Part shown: in pieces, positions 26,011 through 35,018 of the stretch
Numbering within the stretch: the first letter of the stretch is position 1
Layout of the letters: every line of letters begins with the position of its first letter
Origin: Aestuariimicrobium sp. p3-SID1156
GTDB lineage: Bacteria > Actinomycetota > Actinomycetes > Propionibacteriales > Propionibacteriaceae
DNA: 59,141 bases
Direction: 5' to 3'
NCBI RefSeq assembly: GCF_025144225.1
Contig: NZ_JALXXB010000013.1
Location: 1-59,141, forward strand
Translations under genes and position numbers: made by a program
The notes under the pieces: model-generated
Databases searched by the model: none
Seen by the model: only the letters and a program-made list of their open reading frames with translations
What the model was told of the DNA's origin: nothing

Positions 26011-26943
26011 ATGAAGATCGCCTTCGCAGGCACCCCTGAGGTTGCCGTCACCGCCCTGGACGCCCTGGTGGAGTCCCACCACGAGGTTGTCGGGGTCATC
26101 ACCCGCCCCGATGCTCCCGCCGGTCGCGGCAAGAAGCTGACCGCCTCCCCGGTGGCCCAGCGCGCCGAGGAACTCGGGCTGCCGATCCTCAAGCCCGAGC
26201 ACCCACGCGACGCCGACTTCCAGGCCGAACTCGCGACCTGGGGAGTCGACGCGGTCGCCGTGGTGGCCTACGGGGCGCTGCTGCCCCAGTCCGCCCTCGA
26301 CCTCATCCCGCACGGCTGGATCAATCTGCACTTCTCCCTCCTCCCGCGCTGGCGCGGGGCCGCGCCGGTGCAGCGGGCGATCCTGGCCGGCGACAACACC
26401 ACCGGTGCCACCACCTTCCGCATCGTCAAGGCCCTGGACGCCGGTCCGATGTACCGCTGCCTGACCATGATGATCAGCTCCACCGCGACCTCAGGCCAGC
26501 TCCTCGACGAGCTTGCCCAGGCCGGTGGGCCCCTGTTGGTGGGCACCTTCGACGACATCGAGAATGGTGTCGAGCCGACCGAGCAGTCCGAGGCGGGCGT
26601 GACCCAGGCCGCCAAGATCAGCACCCAGGACGCCCACGTCGACTTCGTCAACGACCACGTCACCGTGTCGCGACAGATCCGTGCCATGACCCCCGCACCG
26701 GGAGCCTGGGCCGACTTCAACGGCGGCACCTTCAAGATCGTCGAGATCGCTGATGTCCCCGTAGGTGCCCAGGTTCCCCAGCTGGAGCCGGGAGAGCTCG
26801 GAGCCGACAAGAAGCACCTGTGGGTGGGCACCGGGACCGCTCCGCTGGAACTCGTCCGGGTCAAGGCAGCGGGCAAGCGGGTCATGGCCGGGGCCGACTG
26901 GGCCCGTGGGGTTGACCTCACCGAACCCGAGTACCTGGTGTGA
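26011..26943 (+). CDS. fmt: Methionyl-tRNA formyltransferase
   Basis: Formylates initiator Met-tRNA using 10-formyl-THF. The ATG at 26011 gives 310 residues starting MKIAFAGTPEVAVTALDAL. The formyltransferase active-site segment is INLHFSLLPRWRGAAPVQRA. Note the Phe in HFSLLP where most family members have HxSLLP. The C-terminal OB-like domain ends the protein. Its stop overlaps the rsmB start by 4 nt (GTGA). Confidence 0.96.
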   Translation: MKIAFAGTPEVAVTALDALVESHHEVVGVITRPDAPAGRGKKLTASPVAQRAEELGLPILKPEHPRDADFQAELATWGVDAVAVVAYGALLPQSALDLIPHGWINLHFSLLPRWRGAAPVQRAILAGDNTTGATTFRIVKALDAGPMYRCLTMMISSTATSGQLLDELAQAGGPLLVGTFDDIENGVEPTEQSEAGVTQAAKISTQDAHVDFVNDHVTVSRQIRAMTPAPGAWADFNGGTFKIVEIADVPVGAQVPQLEPGELGADKKHLWVGTGTAPLELVRVKAAGKRVMAGADWARGVDLTEPEYLV

Positions 26944-28295
26944 AGACGCCCACCCCTCGCAGGGCGGCCTTCGACGCCCTGATCCAGGTCGAGAGCAAGG
27001 ACGCTTACGCGAACCTCGCGCTGGGCCAGGTTCTCGGCCGCGCGAAGCTCGATGCCCAGGCAGCCGCCACCGTCACCGAGCTGGTCAACGGGACCGCGCG
27101 ACTGCAGGGAACCTACGACCAGGTGATCGCCAGGGCGTCCGGGCGACCCACGAACAAGCTGCAACCTGCGGTGCTGGTGGTGCTGAGGCTGGTCAGTCAT
27201 GAGCTGCTGTCGATGAGCACCGCACCGCATGCCGCGGTGGACCAGGGTGTCCAGCTGGCGCGCGAGGTCGTGGGCCAGCGGGTCACCGGGCTGGTGAATG
27301 CCGTCAGCCGAAAGATCGCCGCGCGCACCCTCGACGAGTGGCTTGACCTGCTCGCGGCCACGCAGACGCCAGTGCAGGCGCTCGCCACCCGCACCCACCA
27401 CCCCGCATGGATCGCCGCCGCGCACCTCGACCTGCTCGGCGAGCAGGAGGCCGCCGAAGCGCTCCGGTCGAACAACGTTGCCCCCGTGCCCACTCTCGTC
27501 ATCCGACCCGGTCTCATCACCCGCACAGAACTCCAGCAGCAGGCGCCCGACGCGACCCCCACCCCCTACAGCCCCTTCGGCATGGCCCGCGAGGGCAATC
27601 CCTCCGACCTCCGCGCAGTCCGCCAGGGCAGGGCAGGAGTCCAGGACGAGGGCAGCCAGCTGATGGCCTGGATGCTCGCCAACGCGCCGGTCTCCCGCAG
27701 CGCCACCCAGCACCCGTGGCTCGACCTGTGCGCCGGGCCGGGAGGCAAGGCCGCGCTCCTCACGGGTTTGGCTCGCGAACAAGAATCGTGGCTGCTGGCG
27801 GCCGAGCTCGCGCCGCACCGAGCCGGTCTCGTCGGTAGGAACCTCGGCGCCTACCAGGACGGCTGGGAGGTGGTCGCCGCCGACGGAGCCCGCCCGGCCT
27901 GGCAGCCCAGTAGTTTTGCGCGGGTGATGGCCGATGTGCCCTGCACCGGGCTTGGCTCGCTGCGTCGTCGCCCCGAGTCACGCTGGCGCAGGACGCTGGG
28001 GGACCTCGACGATCTGGTCGCCCTGCAGGCCCACCTGCTGCGCAGTGCCTGGGAATCGGTGGCGCCCGGGGGAGTGGTCGCCTACGTCACCTGCTCGCCC
28101 CACCGCCGCGAGACCATCGACCAGGTCCAGGGCTTCCTGGCAGAGCACGCTGGGGCCGAGTTGCTCGACGCACCAGCGCTGATCCCCGACGTGCCGGCCA
28201 GTGCCCATCCGCTGGAACCCCGCTGCGTCCAGCTGTGGCCCCATCGCCACGGCACCGACGCCATGTTCGGGGCACTTCTGGGCAAGCCGGAATAG
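26940..28295 (+). CDS. rsmB: 16S rRNA m5C967 methyltransferase RsmB
   Basis: A SAM-dependent rRNA cytosine methyltransferase of 451 residues. The N-terminal 140 residues are a NusB-like RNA-binding domain (RRAAFDALIQVESKDAYANLAL). The catalytic domain has a SAM-binding motif LDLCAGPGGKAALLTGLA, motif IV with its Cys in DVPCTGLGSLRRRPE (about 333), and motif VI with the Cys in VTCSPHRRET (about 383). The GTG start overlaps fmt by 4 nt, the usual fmt-rsmB pairing. Confidence 0.95.
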   Translation: MKTPTPRRAAFDALIQVESKDAYANLALGQVLGRAKLDAQAAATVTELVNGTARLQGTYDQVIARASGRPTNKLQPAVLVVLRLVSHELLSMSTAPHAAVDQGVQLAREVVGQRVTGLVNAVSRKIAARTLDEWLDLLAATQTPVQALATRTHHPAWIAAAHLDLLGEQEAAEALRSNNVAPVPTLVIRPGLITRTELQQQAPDATPTPYSPFGMAREGNPSDLRAVRQGRAGVQDEGSQLMAWMLANAPVSRSATQHPWLDLCAGPGGKAALLTGLAREQESWLLAAELAPHRAGLVGRNLGAYQDGWEVVAADGARPAWQPSSFARVMADVPCTGLGSLRRRPESRWRRTLGDLDDLVALQAHLLRSAWESVAPGGVVAYVTCSPHRRETIDQVQGFLAEHAGAELLDAPALIPDVPASAHPLEPRCVQLWPHRHGTDAMFGALLGKPE

Positions 28296-28304
28296 GCTGG
28301 CCCC

Positions 28305-28967
28305 ATGGGCATGAAGATCACTCCGAGCATTCTGAACGCTGACCTATCGAACCTGAGCGCGGAGATCGCCCGCGTCCCCAGTTCGGATGGCATCCACTTG
28401 GACGTGATGGACAACCACTTCGTCCCCAACCTGACCTTCGGCCTGCCCATGGTCGAGAGCATCCGCAAGAACACCGAAGCCTTCCTCGACATCCACCTGA
28501 TGATCGCCAATGCCGACCGCTGGGCGCCGGCCTTCGCCGAGGCCGGCGCGGAGTCGGTCACCTTCCACGTCGAGGCCGCCGACGCCCCTATCCGTCTCGC
28601 GCGAGAGCTGCGTGCCAAGGGAGCCAGGGCGTCCATGGCGCTGAAGCCCGCCACCCCCATCGAGCCGTACGAGGACATGCTCAGCGAGCTCGACATGGTG
28701 CTGCTGATGACCGTGGAGCCAGGTTTCGGCGGCCAGAAGTTCCTGGACCTCGTGCTGCCGAAGATCCAGCGCACCCGCGAGCTGGTGAAGAAGACCGGCC
28801 AGGAGATCTGGATCCAGGTCGACGGCGGTGTCTCCGTCGACACCATCGGACGCTGCGCGGAGGCGGGCGCTGACGTCTTCGTCGCGGGCTCGGCGGTGTT
28901 CCGTGCCGAGGACCCCGACGCCATGGTGAACCAGCTGCGTGACCTCGCCGTGGAGGCCTGCCACTAG
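28305..28967 (+). CDS. rpe: Ribulose-phosphate 3-epimerase
   Basis: A pentose phosphate pathway enzyme interconverting ribulose-5-P and xylulose-5-P. The 220 residues show the TIM-barrel metal and catalytic motifs [51 protein letters not shown] and QVDGGVS. It lies 9 nt after rsmB. The second ATG, two codons in, is an equally possible start. Confidence 0.96.
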   Translation: MGMKITPSILNADLSNLSAEIARVPSSDGIHLDVMDNHFVPNLTFGLPMVESIRKNTEAFLDIHLMIANADRWAPAFAEAGAESVTFHVEAADAPIRLARELRAKGARASMALKPATPIEPYEDMLSELDMVLLMTVEPGFGGQKFLDLVLPKIQRTRELVKKTGQEIWIQVDGGVSVDTIGRCAEAGADVFVAGSAVFRAEDPDAMVNQLRDLAVEACH

Positions 28968-28977
28968 GGTTGAGGCC

Positions 28978-30606
28978 ATGCCGTACCAGCCCCAGCACCT
29001 CCAGGCCCTCCTCTTCGACTTCGACGGGACCATCGTCGACACCGAACCCCTGTGGGTCGAGACCGAACAGGAGATCGTCGCCGAGCATGGGGCCGTGTGG
29101 ACCAAGGACGACGGCGCCGAGTGCGCCGGCGGCACCCAGGAGAAGGCTGCCCGCCTGATGCAGGAACGTATCGGCGAGGGTGCTCCGTCCGTGGAGGAGA
29201 TCGTCGACGACATGGTCCAACGTGTCGTGGAGAAGGTGCGCGCCGCCGAACCCGAATGGCGCCCCGGTATTGAGGCGCTGATCGACGAGGCCCGAGCTGC
29301 GGGCGTGCCGTGCGCCATCGTGACCTCGAGCCCCATGGTGATGACCGACGCCGTCCTGCCGCGGTTTCCGGAGGGCACCTTCGGGACCGTGATCACCTGC
29401 GAGCTCCCGCAGCACCTCAAGCCGCACCCGGCGCCGTACTTGATGGCGGCCGAGAAGCTCGGTGTCGACATCCGCCACTGCGTGGTGCTGGAGGACAGCG
29501 ACACCGGTGCTACCGCCGGTGAGGCCGCCGGGGCCGTGGTGGTGGGCTGCCCGACCGACGCGGTGCTCCACGAAACCTTGGGCCGCGTCGTCGTCGACAC
29601 TCTCGAGGGCAAGACCCTGGAGTGGTTCGACGAGCTGGTCGGCGAGCGACTCGACGAGGTGGGCAGCCTGTCCGGCATCCGGCGTGGGCCGCTGCTGCCG
29701 GGCGAACGCGTCACCCTGACCGACCCCAAGGGCCGCCGGCATTCGTTGGTGCTGGTGCCCGGCAAGAGCTTCCACACCACCAAGGGTGGGCTGCCTCACA
29801 ACTCGATGATCGGCCACCCCGAGGGCATCGTTGTCACCACCGTCGGCGGGCTGAAGTTCCTCGTCATGCGTCCGCTGCTCAGCGAATACACCACGACCAT
29901 GCCCCGCGAGGCGGCTGTCATCTACCCCAAGGATGCCGCCCAGATCCTGATGTGGGCCGACATCTTCCCCGGCGCCCGGGTGCTCGAAGCAGGGGTGGGT
30001 TCCGGTGGGCTGAGCCTGTCGCTACTGCGCGCCGTCGGGCCGACCGGCAAGCTGTTCAGCTACGAGCGCCGCGAGGACTTCGCCCGCGTCGCCCAGCGCA
30101 ATGTCGAGAACTTCCTGGGCCGCAGCCACCCGGCCTGGACCATCACCGTCGGCGACCTGGTCCAGGAGATCCGCGACGAGCCGGTGGACCGCGTCATCCT
30201 CGACATGCTCGCGCCCTGGGACTGCATCGACGCCGTCGGCGAGGTGCTCGAACCTGGCGGCGTGCTGTGCTGCTACGTCGCCACCACCACCCAGCTCGGC
30301 CGCGTCGCCGACACCTTGCGCGTGCACGGCGGCTGGACCGAACCGCACCTCACCGAGACCTCGATCCGGGAGTGGCACGCCGAAGGCCTCGCGATTCGCC
30401 CTGGTCACGGCTCGAGCCCGCACACCGGCTTTTTGGCGATCAGCCGCCGTCTCGCCCCGGGCGTCGAGGCCCCAATGCGCAAGCGTCGCCCAGCACCGGG
30501 TGCCTATGGCCCGGATTACACCGGACCGCGCCCCAAGAACGTGCCGATGAGCAACCAGGAGATCCCCGAGGAGATCATCGACGACACCGAGGACATCGTG
30601 CGATGA
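28978..30606 (+). CDS. Fusion of HAD-family phosphatase and tRNA m1A58 methyltransferase TrmI
   Basis: A 542-residue two-domain protein. Residues 1 to about 225 are a HAD-IA hydrolase with nucleophile and acid/base Asp in LLFDFDGTIVD (D14, D16), motif II VTSSP, the Lys of LKPHPAPYL and the acidic VLEDSDTG. Residues from about 235 form a TrmI-type tRNA adenine-58-N1 methyltransferase: RGPLLPGERVTL, GKSFHTTKGGLPHNSMIGHP, SAM motif VLEAGVGSGGLSLSLL (about 334) and VDRVILDMLAPW. No stop codon or internal start is needed between them. The ATG at 28978 is preferred over an upstream in-frame start inside rpe. The stop overlaps the ARC gene by 4 nt, so this protein belongs with the pupylation locus, as trmI does elsewhere. 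Confidence 0.93.
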   Translation: MPYQPQHLQALLFDFDGTIVDTEPLWVETEQEIVAEHGAVWTKDDGAECAGGTQEKAARLMQERIGEGAPSVEEIVDDMVQRVVEKVRAAEPEWRPGIEALIDEARAAGVPCAIVTSSPMVMTDAVLPRFPEGTFGTVITCELPQHLKPHPAPYLMAAEKLGVDIRHCVVLEDSDTGATAGEAAGAVVVGCPTDAVLHETLGRVVVDTLEGKTLEWFDELVGERLDEVGSLSGIRRGPLLPGERVTLTDPKGRRHSLVLVPGKSFHTTKGGLPHNSMIGHPEGIVVTTVGGLKFLVMRPLLSEYTTTMPREAAVIYPKDAAQILMWADIFPGARVLEAGVGSGGLSLSLLRAVGPTGKLFSYERREDFARVAQRNVENFLGRSHPAWTITVGDLVQEIRDEPVDRVILDMLAPWDCIDAVGEVLEPGGVLCCYVATTTQLGRVADTLRVHGGWTEPHLTETSIREWHAEGLAIRPGHGSSPHTGFLAISRRLAPGVEAPMRKRRPAPGAYGPDYTGPRPKNVPMSNQEIPEEIIDDTEDIVR

Positions 30607-32117
30607 CCGAGCCTCCGCTGGAGCGTCGCCTGGCCGAGTCCCGAGCCGAGACCAAGGCGCTGGCGGCACAGAACGAGTCGTTGACCCGCACCTTGTCGGA
30701 GGCACGTTCCCAGCTGGTGTCGATGAAGAAGCGGCTCGACGAGCTTGGCATGCCGCCATTGACCCGCGCCCGGGTGGTCGGCGTGGCTGATGACCTGGTC
30801 GACGTCTTCGCCCTGGGACGCCACCTGCGAGTGGTCCCCGGTCCTGACGTTGACCTCGCCTCCCTGCACCCCGGGGACCTGGTCCTGCTCAACGACGGTC
30901 TGCTGCTCACCGCCCATGCCGCTTCGGACGACCCCGCGGGCGAGGTGGCCCGAGTGCTCGAGGTCCAGGACGGCCTGGCAGTCGTGCAGGTCGGCAATGA
31001 CGAACTCAGGGTGCGCCTGGCGCCGGCGGCGTCCGACGCCCATGCCGGGGACTCGGTGCACATTGACCGTGGTGCCGGGCTTGGCCTGCGGGTCGTCACG
31101 CGCCACCGTGTGGAGGAGCTGGTCCTCACCGAAACCCCCGGCGTCTCGTATGACGACATCGGCGGGCTGGCGTCACAGATCCAACAGATCCGCGATGCCA
31201 TCGAGCTGCCCTTCCTGCATCGCGACCGTTTCGAGCGCTACCACCTGACGCCACCCAAGGGCGTCCTGCTCTATGGACCGCCCGGCTGCGGCAAGACCAT
31301 GATCGCGAAGGCGGTCGCGCGGTCGCTGGGCGAGCAACTCGGGCACGGACCCGACGGGGCGATCTTCATCAACGTCAAGGGCCCTGAACTGCTGAACAAG
31401 TACGTGGGGGAGTCCGAGCGCCAGGTCCGGTTGATCTTCGAGCGAGCGCGCCAGCACGCTGATTCCGGGCAGCCTGTCATCGTCTTCTTCGACGAGATGG
31501 ACTCGCTGTTCCGCACGCGAGGTTCCGGCATCTCCTCCGATGTCGAGTCGACGATCGTGCCGCAGCTGCTCAGCGAGATCGACGGGGTGGTGGGTCTGGA
31601 CAATGTGATCGTCATCGGCGCCTCGAATCGGGAGGACATGATCGACCCGGCCATTCTCCGCGCCGGTCGGCTGGACATGAAGATCCGGCTCGATCGTCCG
31701 GACGCGGATGCTGCCCGCGACATCCTGTCGAAATACCTGGACGCCGACGTGCCCATGCAGTCCACCGCAGCCGAGCTCATCGAGGCGACCGTGGCCGACA
31801 TCTATGCCCGCGACAGCCACAACGAGTTCCTCGAGCTGACCTATGCCAACGGCGGGACCGAGATACTGCACTTCGCCGACTTCGCCTCCGGGGCGATGTT
31901 GCGCAATGTGGTCGATCGGGCCAAGCGCATCGCGATCAAGGACGAACTCGCCGGGGGACGCGGCGGAGTCAGCGTCGAGGGCCTCCTGCGCGCAGCTCGC
32001 GAGGAGTTTGCCGAGAACGAGGACCTGCCCAACACCACCAACCCCGAGGACTGGGCCCGTCTCAACGGCCGCCGCGGCGAGCGGGTGACCTGGATCAGGT
32101 CACTTCGCGGGAAGTAG
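30603..32117 (+). CDS. arc: ARC/Mpa-type AAA+ ATPase of the pupylation system
   Basis: A ring-shaped AAA+ unfoldase that recognises pupylated proteins through its N-terminal coiled coil. The ATG at 30603 overlaps the preceding stop (ATGA) and gives 504 residues: coiled coil 5-48, tandem OB domains about 55-175, AAA+ domain with Walker A GPPGCGKT (225-232) and Walker B VFFDEMD (about 294-300). Mycobacterial Mpa ends in the GQYL tail that docks on the 20S proteasome. This protein instead ends IRSLRGK, with no Gln-Tyr-Leu. The gene frame is open upstream into the methyltransferase gene, but that is only a shadow frame. Confidence 0.95.
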   Translation: MTEPPLERRLAESRAETKALAAQNESLTRTLSEARSQLVSMKKRLDELGMPPLTRARVVGVADDLVDVFALGRHLRVVPGPDVDLASLHPGDLVLLNDGLLLTAHAASDDPAGEVARVLEVQDGLAVVQVGNDELRVRLAPAASDAHAGDSVHIDRGAGLGLRVVTRHRVEELVLTETPGVSYDDIGGLASQIQQIRDAIELPFLHRDRFERYHLTPPKGVLLYGPPGCGKTMIAKAVARSLGEQLGHGPDGAIFINVKGPELLNKYVGESERQVRLIFERARQHADSGQPVIVFFDEMDSLFRTRGSGISSDVESTIVPQLLSEIDGVVGLDNVIVIGASNREDMIDPAILRAGRLDMKIRLDRPDADAARDILSKYLDADVPMQSTAAELIEATVADIYARDSHNEFLELTYANGGTEILHFADFASGAMLRNVVDRAKRIAIKDELAGGRGGVSVEGLLRAAREEFAENEDLPNTTNPEDWARLNGRRGERVTWIRSLRGK

Positions 32118-32450
32118 CTTCGCCAGCAAACGCCACCCGATCAGGAACACAGCCAGGGTCACACCGGCCACGATGATGAACGCCGTCTCAGCGGTATCGC
32201 CCGAGGCCACTCGCAGGATGATGCCCCCGATCCAGGTGGTGATCCACAGGAAGATCCCGGCACCCACGCCCATGTGCTCACGCTTGCGAACCAGCATGAC
32301 CACCCAGCCGATCGCCAGAGCGAGCAGGAAGGGCCACGCAGTCTGCAGGATCTCCACAGGACGCAGCCCCTCGCTGTGGCTGGCGCGTCCGATGGCGATG
32401 AAGACGATCGTCAGCAGGATGTCGATGAGGATGGCGAACTGCTTCTGCAT
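32100..32450 (-). CDS. DUF3054 family membrane protein
   Basis: A 116-residue protein with four hydrophobic segments (FAILIDILLTIVFIAIG, ILQTAWPFLLALAIGWVVML, GAGIFLWITTWIGGIIL, AFIIVAGVTLAVFLIGW) that matches the DUF3054 small membrane proteins. It is transcribed against its neighbours, and its 3' end overlaps the end of arc by 18 nt. The function is unknown. In other actinobacteria a DUF3054 gene also occurs near pupylation genes, but a role there is not established. Confidence 0.85.
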   Translation of the reverse strand: MQKQFAILIDILLTIVFIAIGRASHSEGLRPVEILQTAWPFLLALAIGWVVMLVRKREHMGVGAGIFLWITTWIGGIILRVASGDTAETAFIIVAGVTLAVFLIGWRLLAKLLPAK

Positions 32451-32498
32451 GCCGCCAGCCTATCCGCGAGTGTCGGAGGCGCCTCATAGGCTCGACGC

Positions 32499-33752
32499 AT
32501 GCGCATGGTGATCGGCAGCGAAATCGAGTACGGCATCGGACTGGCCTCCCACGCCCCGGCCGACCCGGTGACGCTGTCCGAACAGGTCGTCTCCCGCGTC
32601 CGGGGTACCTTCCAGGGCTCCTCAGACCGCATGCTCGGCAACGGAGGCCGGGTCTACGTCGACCATGCCCATCCGGAGTGGTCCGGCCCTGAATCCGTCT
32701 CGGCTCGCGACGTGCTGACCTGGGAGCTGGCCGGCGACAGTCTCATGGAGGATGCCGCCGGCGACCAGATCGTGCTGCACAAGAACAACACCGATGGCAA
32801 GGGCCGCAGCTACGGCTACCACGAGAACTTCCTGCTGCCGCGTGAACTGGCCTGGCAGGACATCGTCGAACAGTTCACTGGTCACGTGGTCAGTCGCGTG
32901 GTGCTGGTCGGCGCTGGCCGTGTCGGACGCGGTCAGCTGAGCGACGAGCCGGGTTTCCAGACCAGCCAACGGGCGGACTTCATGGAGACCCTGGTTGCTC
33001 GTGAGACGACCGTCCGGCGACCGCTGGTGAACGCCCGCGACGAACCCCATGCCACCCCGGCGCGCTGGAGGCGCCTGCACCAGATCACCGGCGACGCCAC
33101 CCTCGCCCACGTCGCCACCCTGGTGAAGATTGGCGCTTCTGCGCTGGTGCTGGCCGCGATCGCAGCAGGGGAGTGCCGCGTGCCCACGCTGAGCGACCCC
33201 CTCGCCGCGATCCGGGCCTACTCGCGTGACGTCTCGCTCACCATGAAGCAGCCCTGCACTGACGGCATCGCCCGCACTGCCCTGCAACTGCAGTCCGAGT
33301 ACTGGAAGGCGACCCGGCCCTTCACCGAGGCCCTCGAGGATGGCCGCGAAGTCCTTGACTGGTGGGGCGGGCTGATCGCCGACGCCTCCCATGGGCCCGC
33401 CGCCATCGTCGATCGCGTGGACTGGGCCGCCAAGCACCGCCTCATCACCGGGCTGATGCGTCGTCGCAGCTGGGATTGGACCGATCCGGCAGTCGCGGCC
33501 CTCGACCTGCAATGGCATGAGCTGAGCGAGCGCGGCCTGGCGCGCAGGCTGCAGGCCTCCGGGTCGCTGGTGAACCTCGCCAGCCCCATCGCCGTCGAGC
33601 ACGCCCGCTTCGACCCGCCGACCGGGACGCGGGCAGCCGTGCGGGGCGCCCTGCTCAACCGCCGCGAACGCGAGGTCGTTGCTGCCGACTGGACCAGTGT
33701 CCGGCTTCCACAGCAGACCATCGCGCTGCCCGACCCTTTCACGGGCCACTAG
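32499..33752 (+). CDS. dop: Pup deamidase/depupylase Dop, short form lacking the Dop-loop
   Basis: Deamidates the C-terminal Gln of Pup and removes Pup from substrates. It belongs to the glutamine-synthetase-like fold: VIGSEIEYGI with Glu ligands at 8 and 10, and the catalytic Asp in YVDHAHPE at residue 55. LHKNNTDGKGRSYGYHENF and DEPGFQTSQRADF are Dop-type and not PafA-type. Only about 40 residues separate EYGI from YVDHAHPE, whereas mycobacterial Dop has roughly 80 because of the conserved Dop-loop. That loop appears to be missing. The total of 417 residues is correspondingly short against about 500. It is 9 nt upstream of pup. Confidence 0.93.
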   Translation: MRMVIGSEIEYGIGLASHAPADPVTLSEQVVSRVRGTFQGSSDRMLGNGGRVYVDHAHPEWSGPESVSARDVLTWELAGDSLMEDAAGDQIVLHKNNTDGKGRSYGYHENFLLPRELAWQDIVEQFTGHVVSRVVLVGAGRVGRGQLSDEPGFQTSQRADFMETLVARETTVRRPLVNARDEPHATPARWRRLHQITGDATLAHVATLVKIGASALVLAAIAAGECRVPTLSDPLAAIRAYSRDVSLTMKQPCTDGIARTALQLQSEYWKATRPFTEALEDGREVLDWWGGLIADASHGPAAIVDRVDWAAKHRLITGLMRRRSWDWTDPAVAALDLQWHELSERGLARRLQASGSLVNLASPIAVEHARFDPPTGTRAAVRGALLNRREREVVAADWTSVRLPQQTIALPDPFTGH

Positions 33753-33761
33753 GCTTCGACC

Positions 33762-33950
33762 ATGAGCCAGAACCAGTTCGAGCGCTCAGGCTCCCGCTCG
33801 GAGTCCGTTGACCCTGAGCAAGCTCGCGCTCACCAGGACCAGCAGACCGAGGACTCCAGTTTCGAGGACCTGCTGGACCAGATCGACGCCGTCATCGAGA
33901 AGAACCCCGAGGGCTATGTGCGCGGCTTCGTCCAGCGCGGGGGCCAGTAG
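33762..33950 (+). CDS. pup: Prokaryotic ubiquitin-like protein Pup
   Basis: A 62-residue intrinsically disordered tag, Ser/Glu/Gln-rich at the N-terminus, with the helix-forming segment FEDLLDQIDAVIEK that binds the ARC coiled coil. The C-terminus is VQRGGQ. The terminal Gln must be deamidated by Dop to Glu before a ligase (PafA) can attach it to lysines. The 20S proteasome genes prcB and prcA usually follow pup; here tyrA follows after 3 nt. pafA is not in the window. Confidence 0.97.
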   Translation: MSQNQFERSGSRSESVDPEQARAHQDQQTEDSSFEDLLDQIDAVIEKNPEGYVRGFVQRGGQ

Positions 33951-33953
33951 CCG

Positions 33954-35018
33954 ATGACCGAACTGACCGGGCCCGTGGTGATCATCGGCGCCGGGCTGGT
34001 GGGGGCCAGTGTTGGTTGTGCCCTGACCAGGGCCGGGCTTCGCGTGCATTTGGAGGACCACGTCCCCAGCCATGCCATTGTCGCGGCCGGGCGCGGAGCG
34101 GGGGTGGTCAGCCGGGCTCCGCAGGACCTCGTCCAGCTCGTCGTGGTGGCCACCCCACCCACCGCTGTGCCGGCAGCCGTTGACGAGGCCCTGGGACGCT
34201 TCCCGCAGGCGACCGTTACTGATGTGGCCTCGGTGAAGGCCGCGATCCTCGAACGTCTCGACAGCGATGACGCCGGGCGCTACGTCGGGTCGCACCCGAT
34301 GGCGGGCTCCCAGTTCACCGGACCACTGACCGCCTCGGCAGACCTCTTCGTCGATCGAACCTGGGTGATCACCCCCAGCTCGGCGAACTCCTCGCGAGAC
34401 GTCGCCCGGGTTCGAGAACTCGTCCGCCTCTGTGGCGCCCGGATCGTCGAGATGGATCCGGGGACCCACGACCAGGCTGTGGCCCAGGTATCCCACCTGC
34501 CGCACCTGATGAGCATCCTGACTGCCGGCCACCTGCGCGAAGTGCCTGAGCCGCACCTGATGCTCGCCGGGCAGGGCATCCGGGACGTCACCCGCATCGC
34601 CGGTTCCGATCCCGTCCTGTGGCGCCAGATCCTGTTCGCCAACCGGGACGCCGTCCGCCAGGAGCTGGGCGGGATTCGCGCCGATCTGGAGGAACTGCTC
34701 ACGGTGCTCGACGTCCCCGACGAACTCGAGGCCTTTTTGGGGCGCGGCCGGGCCGGGGCCCGCTCGCTGCCGGGCAAGCACGGGCTCACCCCGGACGATT
34801 TCACCACCGTGACCATCGAGATCCCCGACACCCCGGGCGCCCTGGCCACGTTGTTCGCCGACATCGGTGAGGCAGGGATCAACGTCGAGGACCTCTCCAT
34901 CGACCACGACCCTGATCGCCGCTACGGCTGGCTGTCGGTGGCGGTCGACCCCGCCGCGGCCACCAGACTCACCGAAGCCATGCATCAGGCAGGCTGGACC
35001 ATCGGCCGGGACCAGTGA
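33954..35018 (+). CDS. tyrA: Prephenate dehydrogenase with C-terminal ACT domain
   Basis: An NAD-dependent enzyme of tyrosine synthesis. The Rossmann motif VVIIGAGLVGAS is at 8-19, the substrate region is GSHPMAGSQFTG, and KHGLTPDDFTTVTIEIPDTP (about 277 on) begins an ACT domain expected to bind a feedback amino acid. 354 residues. It lies immediately after pup, where proteasome genes would normally be. Its stop overlaps the next start (GTGATG). Confidence 0.92.
   Translation: MTELTGPVVIIGAGLVGASVGCALTRAGLRVHLEDHVPSHAIVAAGRGAGVVSRAPQDLVQLVVVATPPTAVPAAVDEALGRFPQATVTDVASVKAAILERLDSDDAGRYVGSHPMAGSQFTGPLTASADLFVDRTWVITPSSANSSRDVARVRELVRLCGARIVEMDPGTHDQAVAQVSHLPHLMSILTAGHLREVPEPHLMLAGQGIRDVTRIAGSDPVLWRQILFANRDAVRQELGGIRADLEELLTVLDVPDELEAFLGRGRAGARSLPGKHGLTPDDFTTVTIEIPDTPGALATLFADIGEAGINVEDLSIDHDPDRRYGWLSVAVDPAAATRLTEAMHQAGWTIGRDQ

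Noticed and set aside
32499..33752. PafA Pup ligase
   Set aside because: Motifs such as LHKNNTDGKG and DEPGFQTSQRADF and the position beside pup fit Dop. Only the short loop region recalls PafA.
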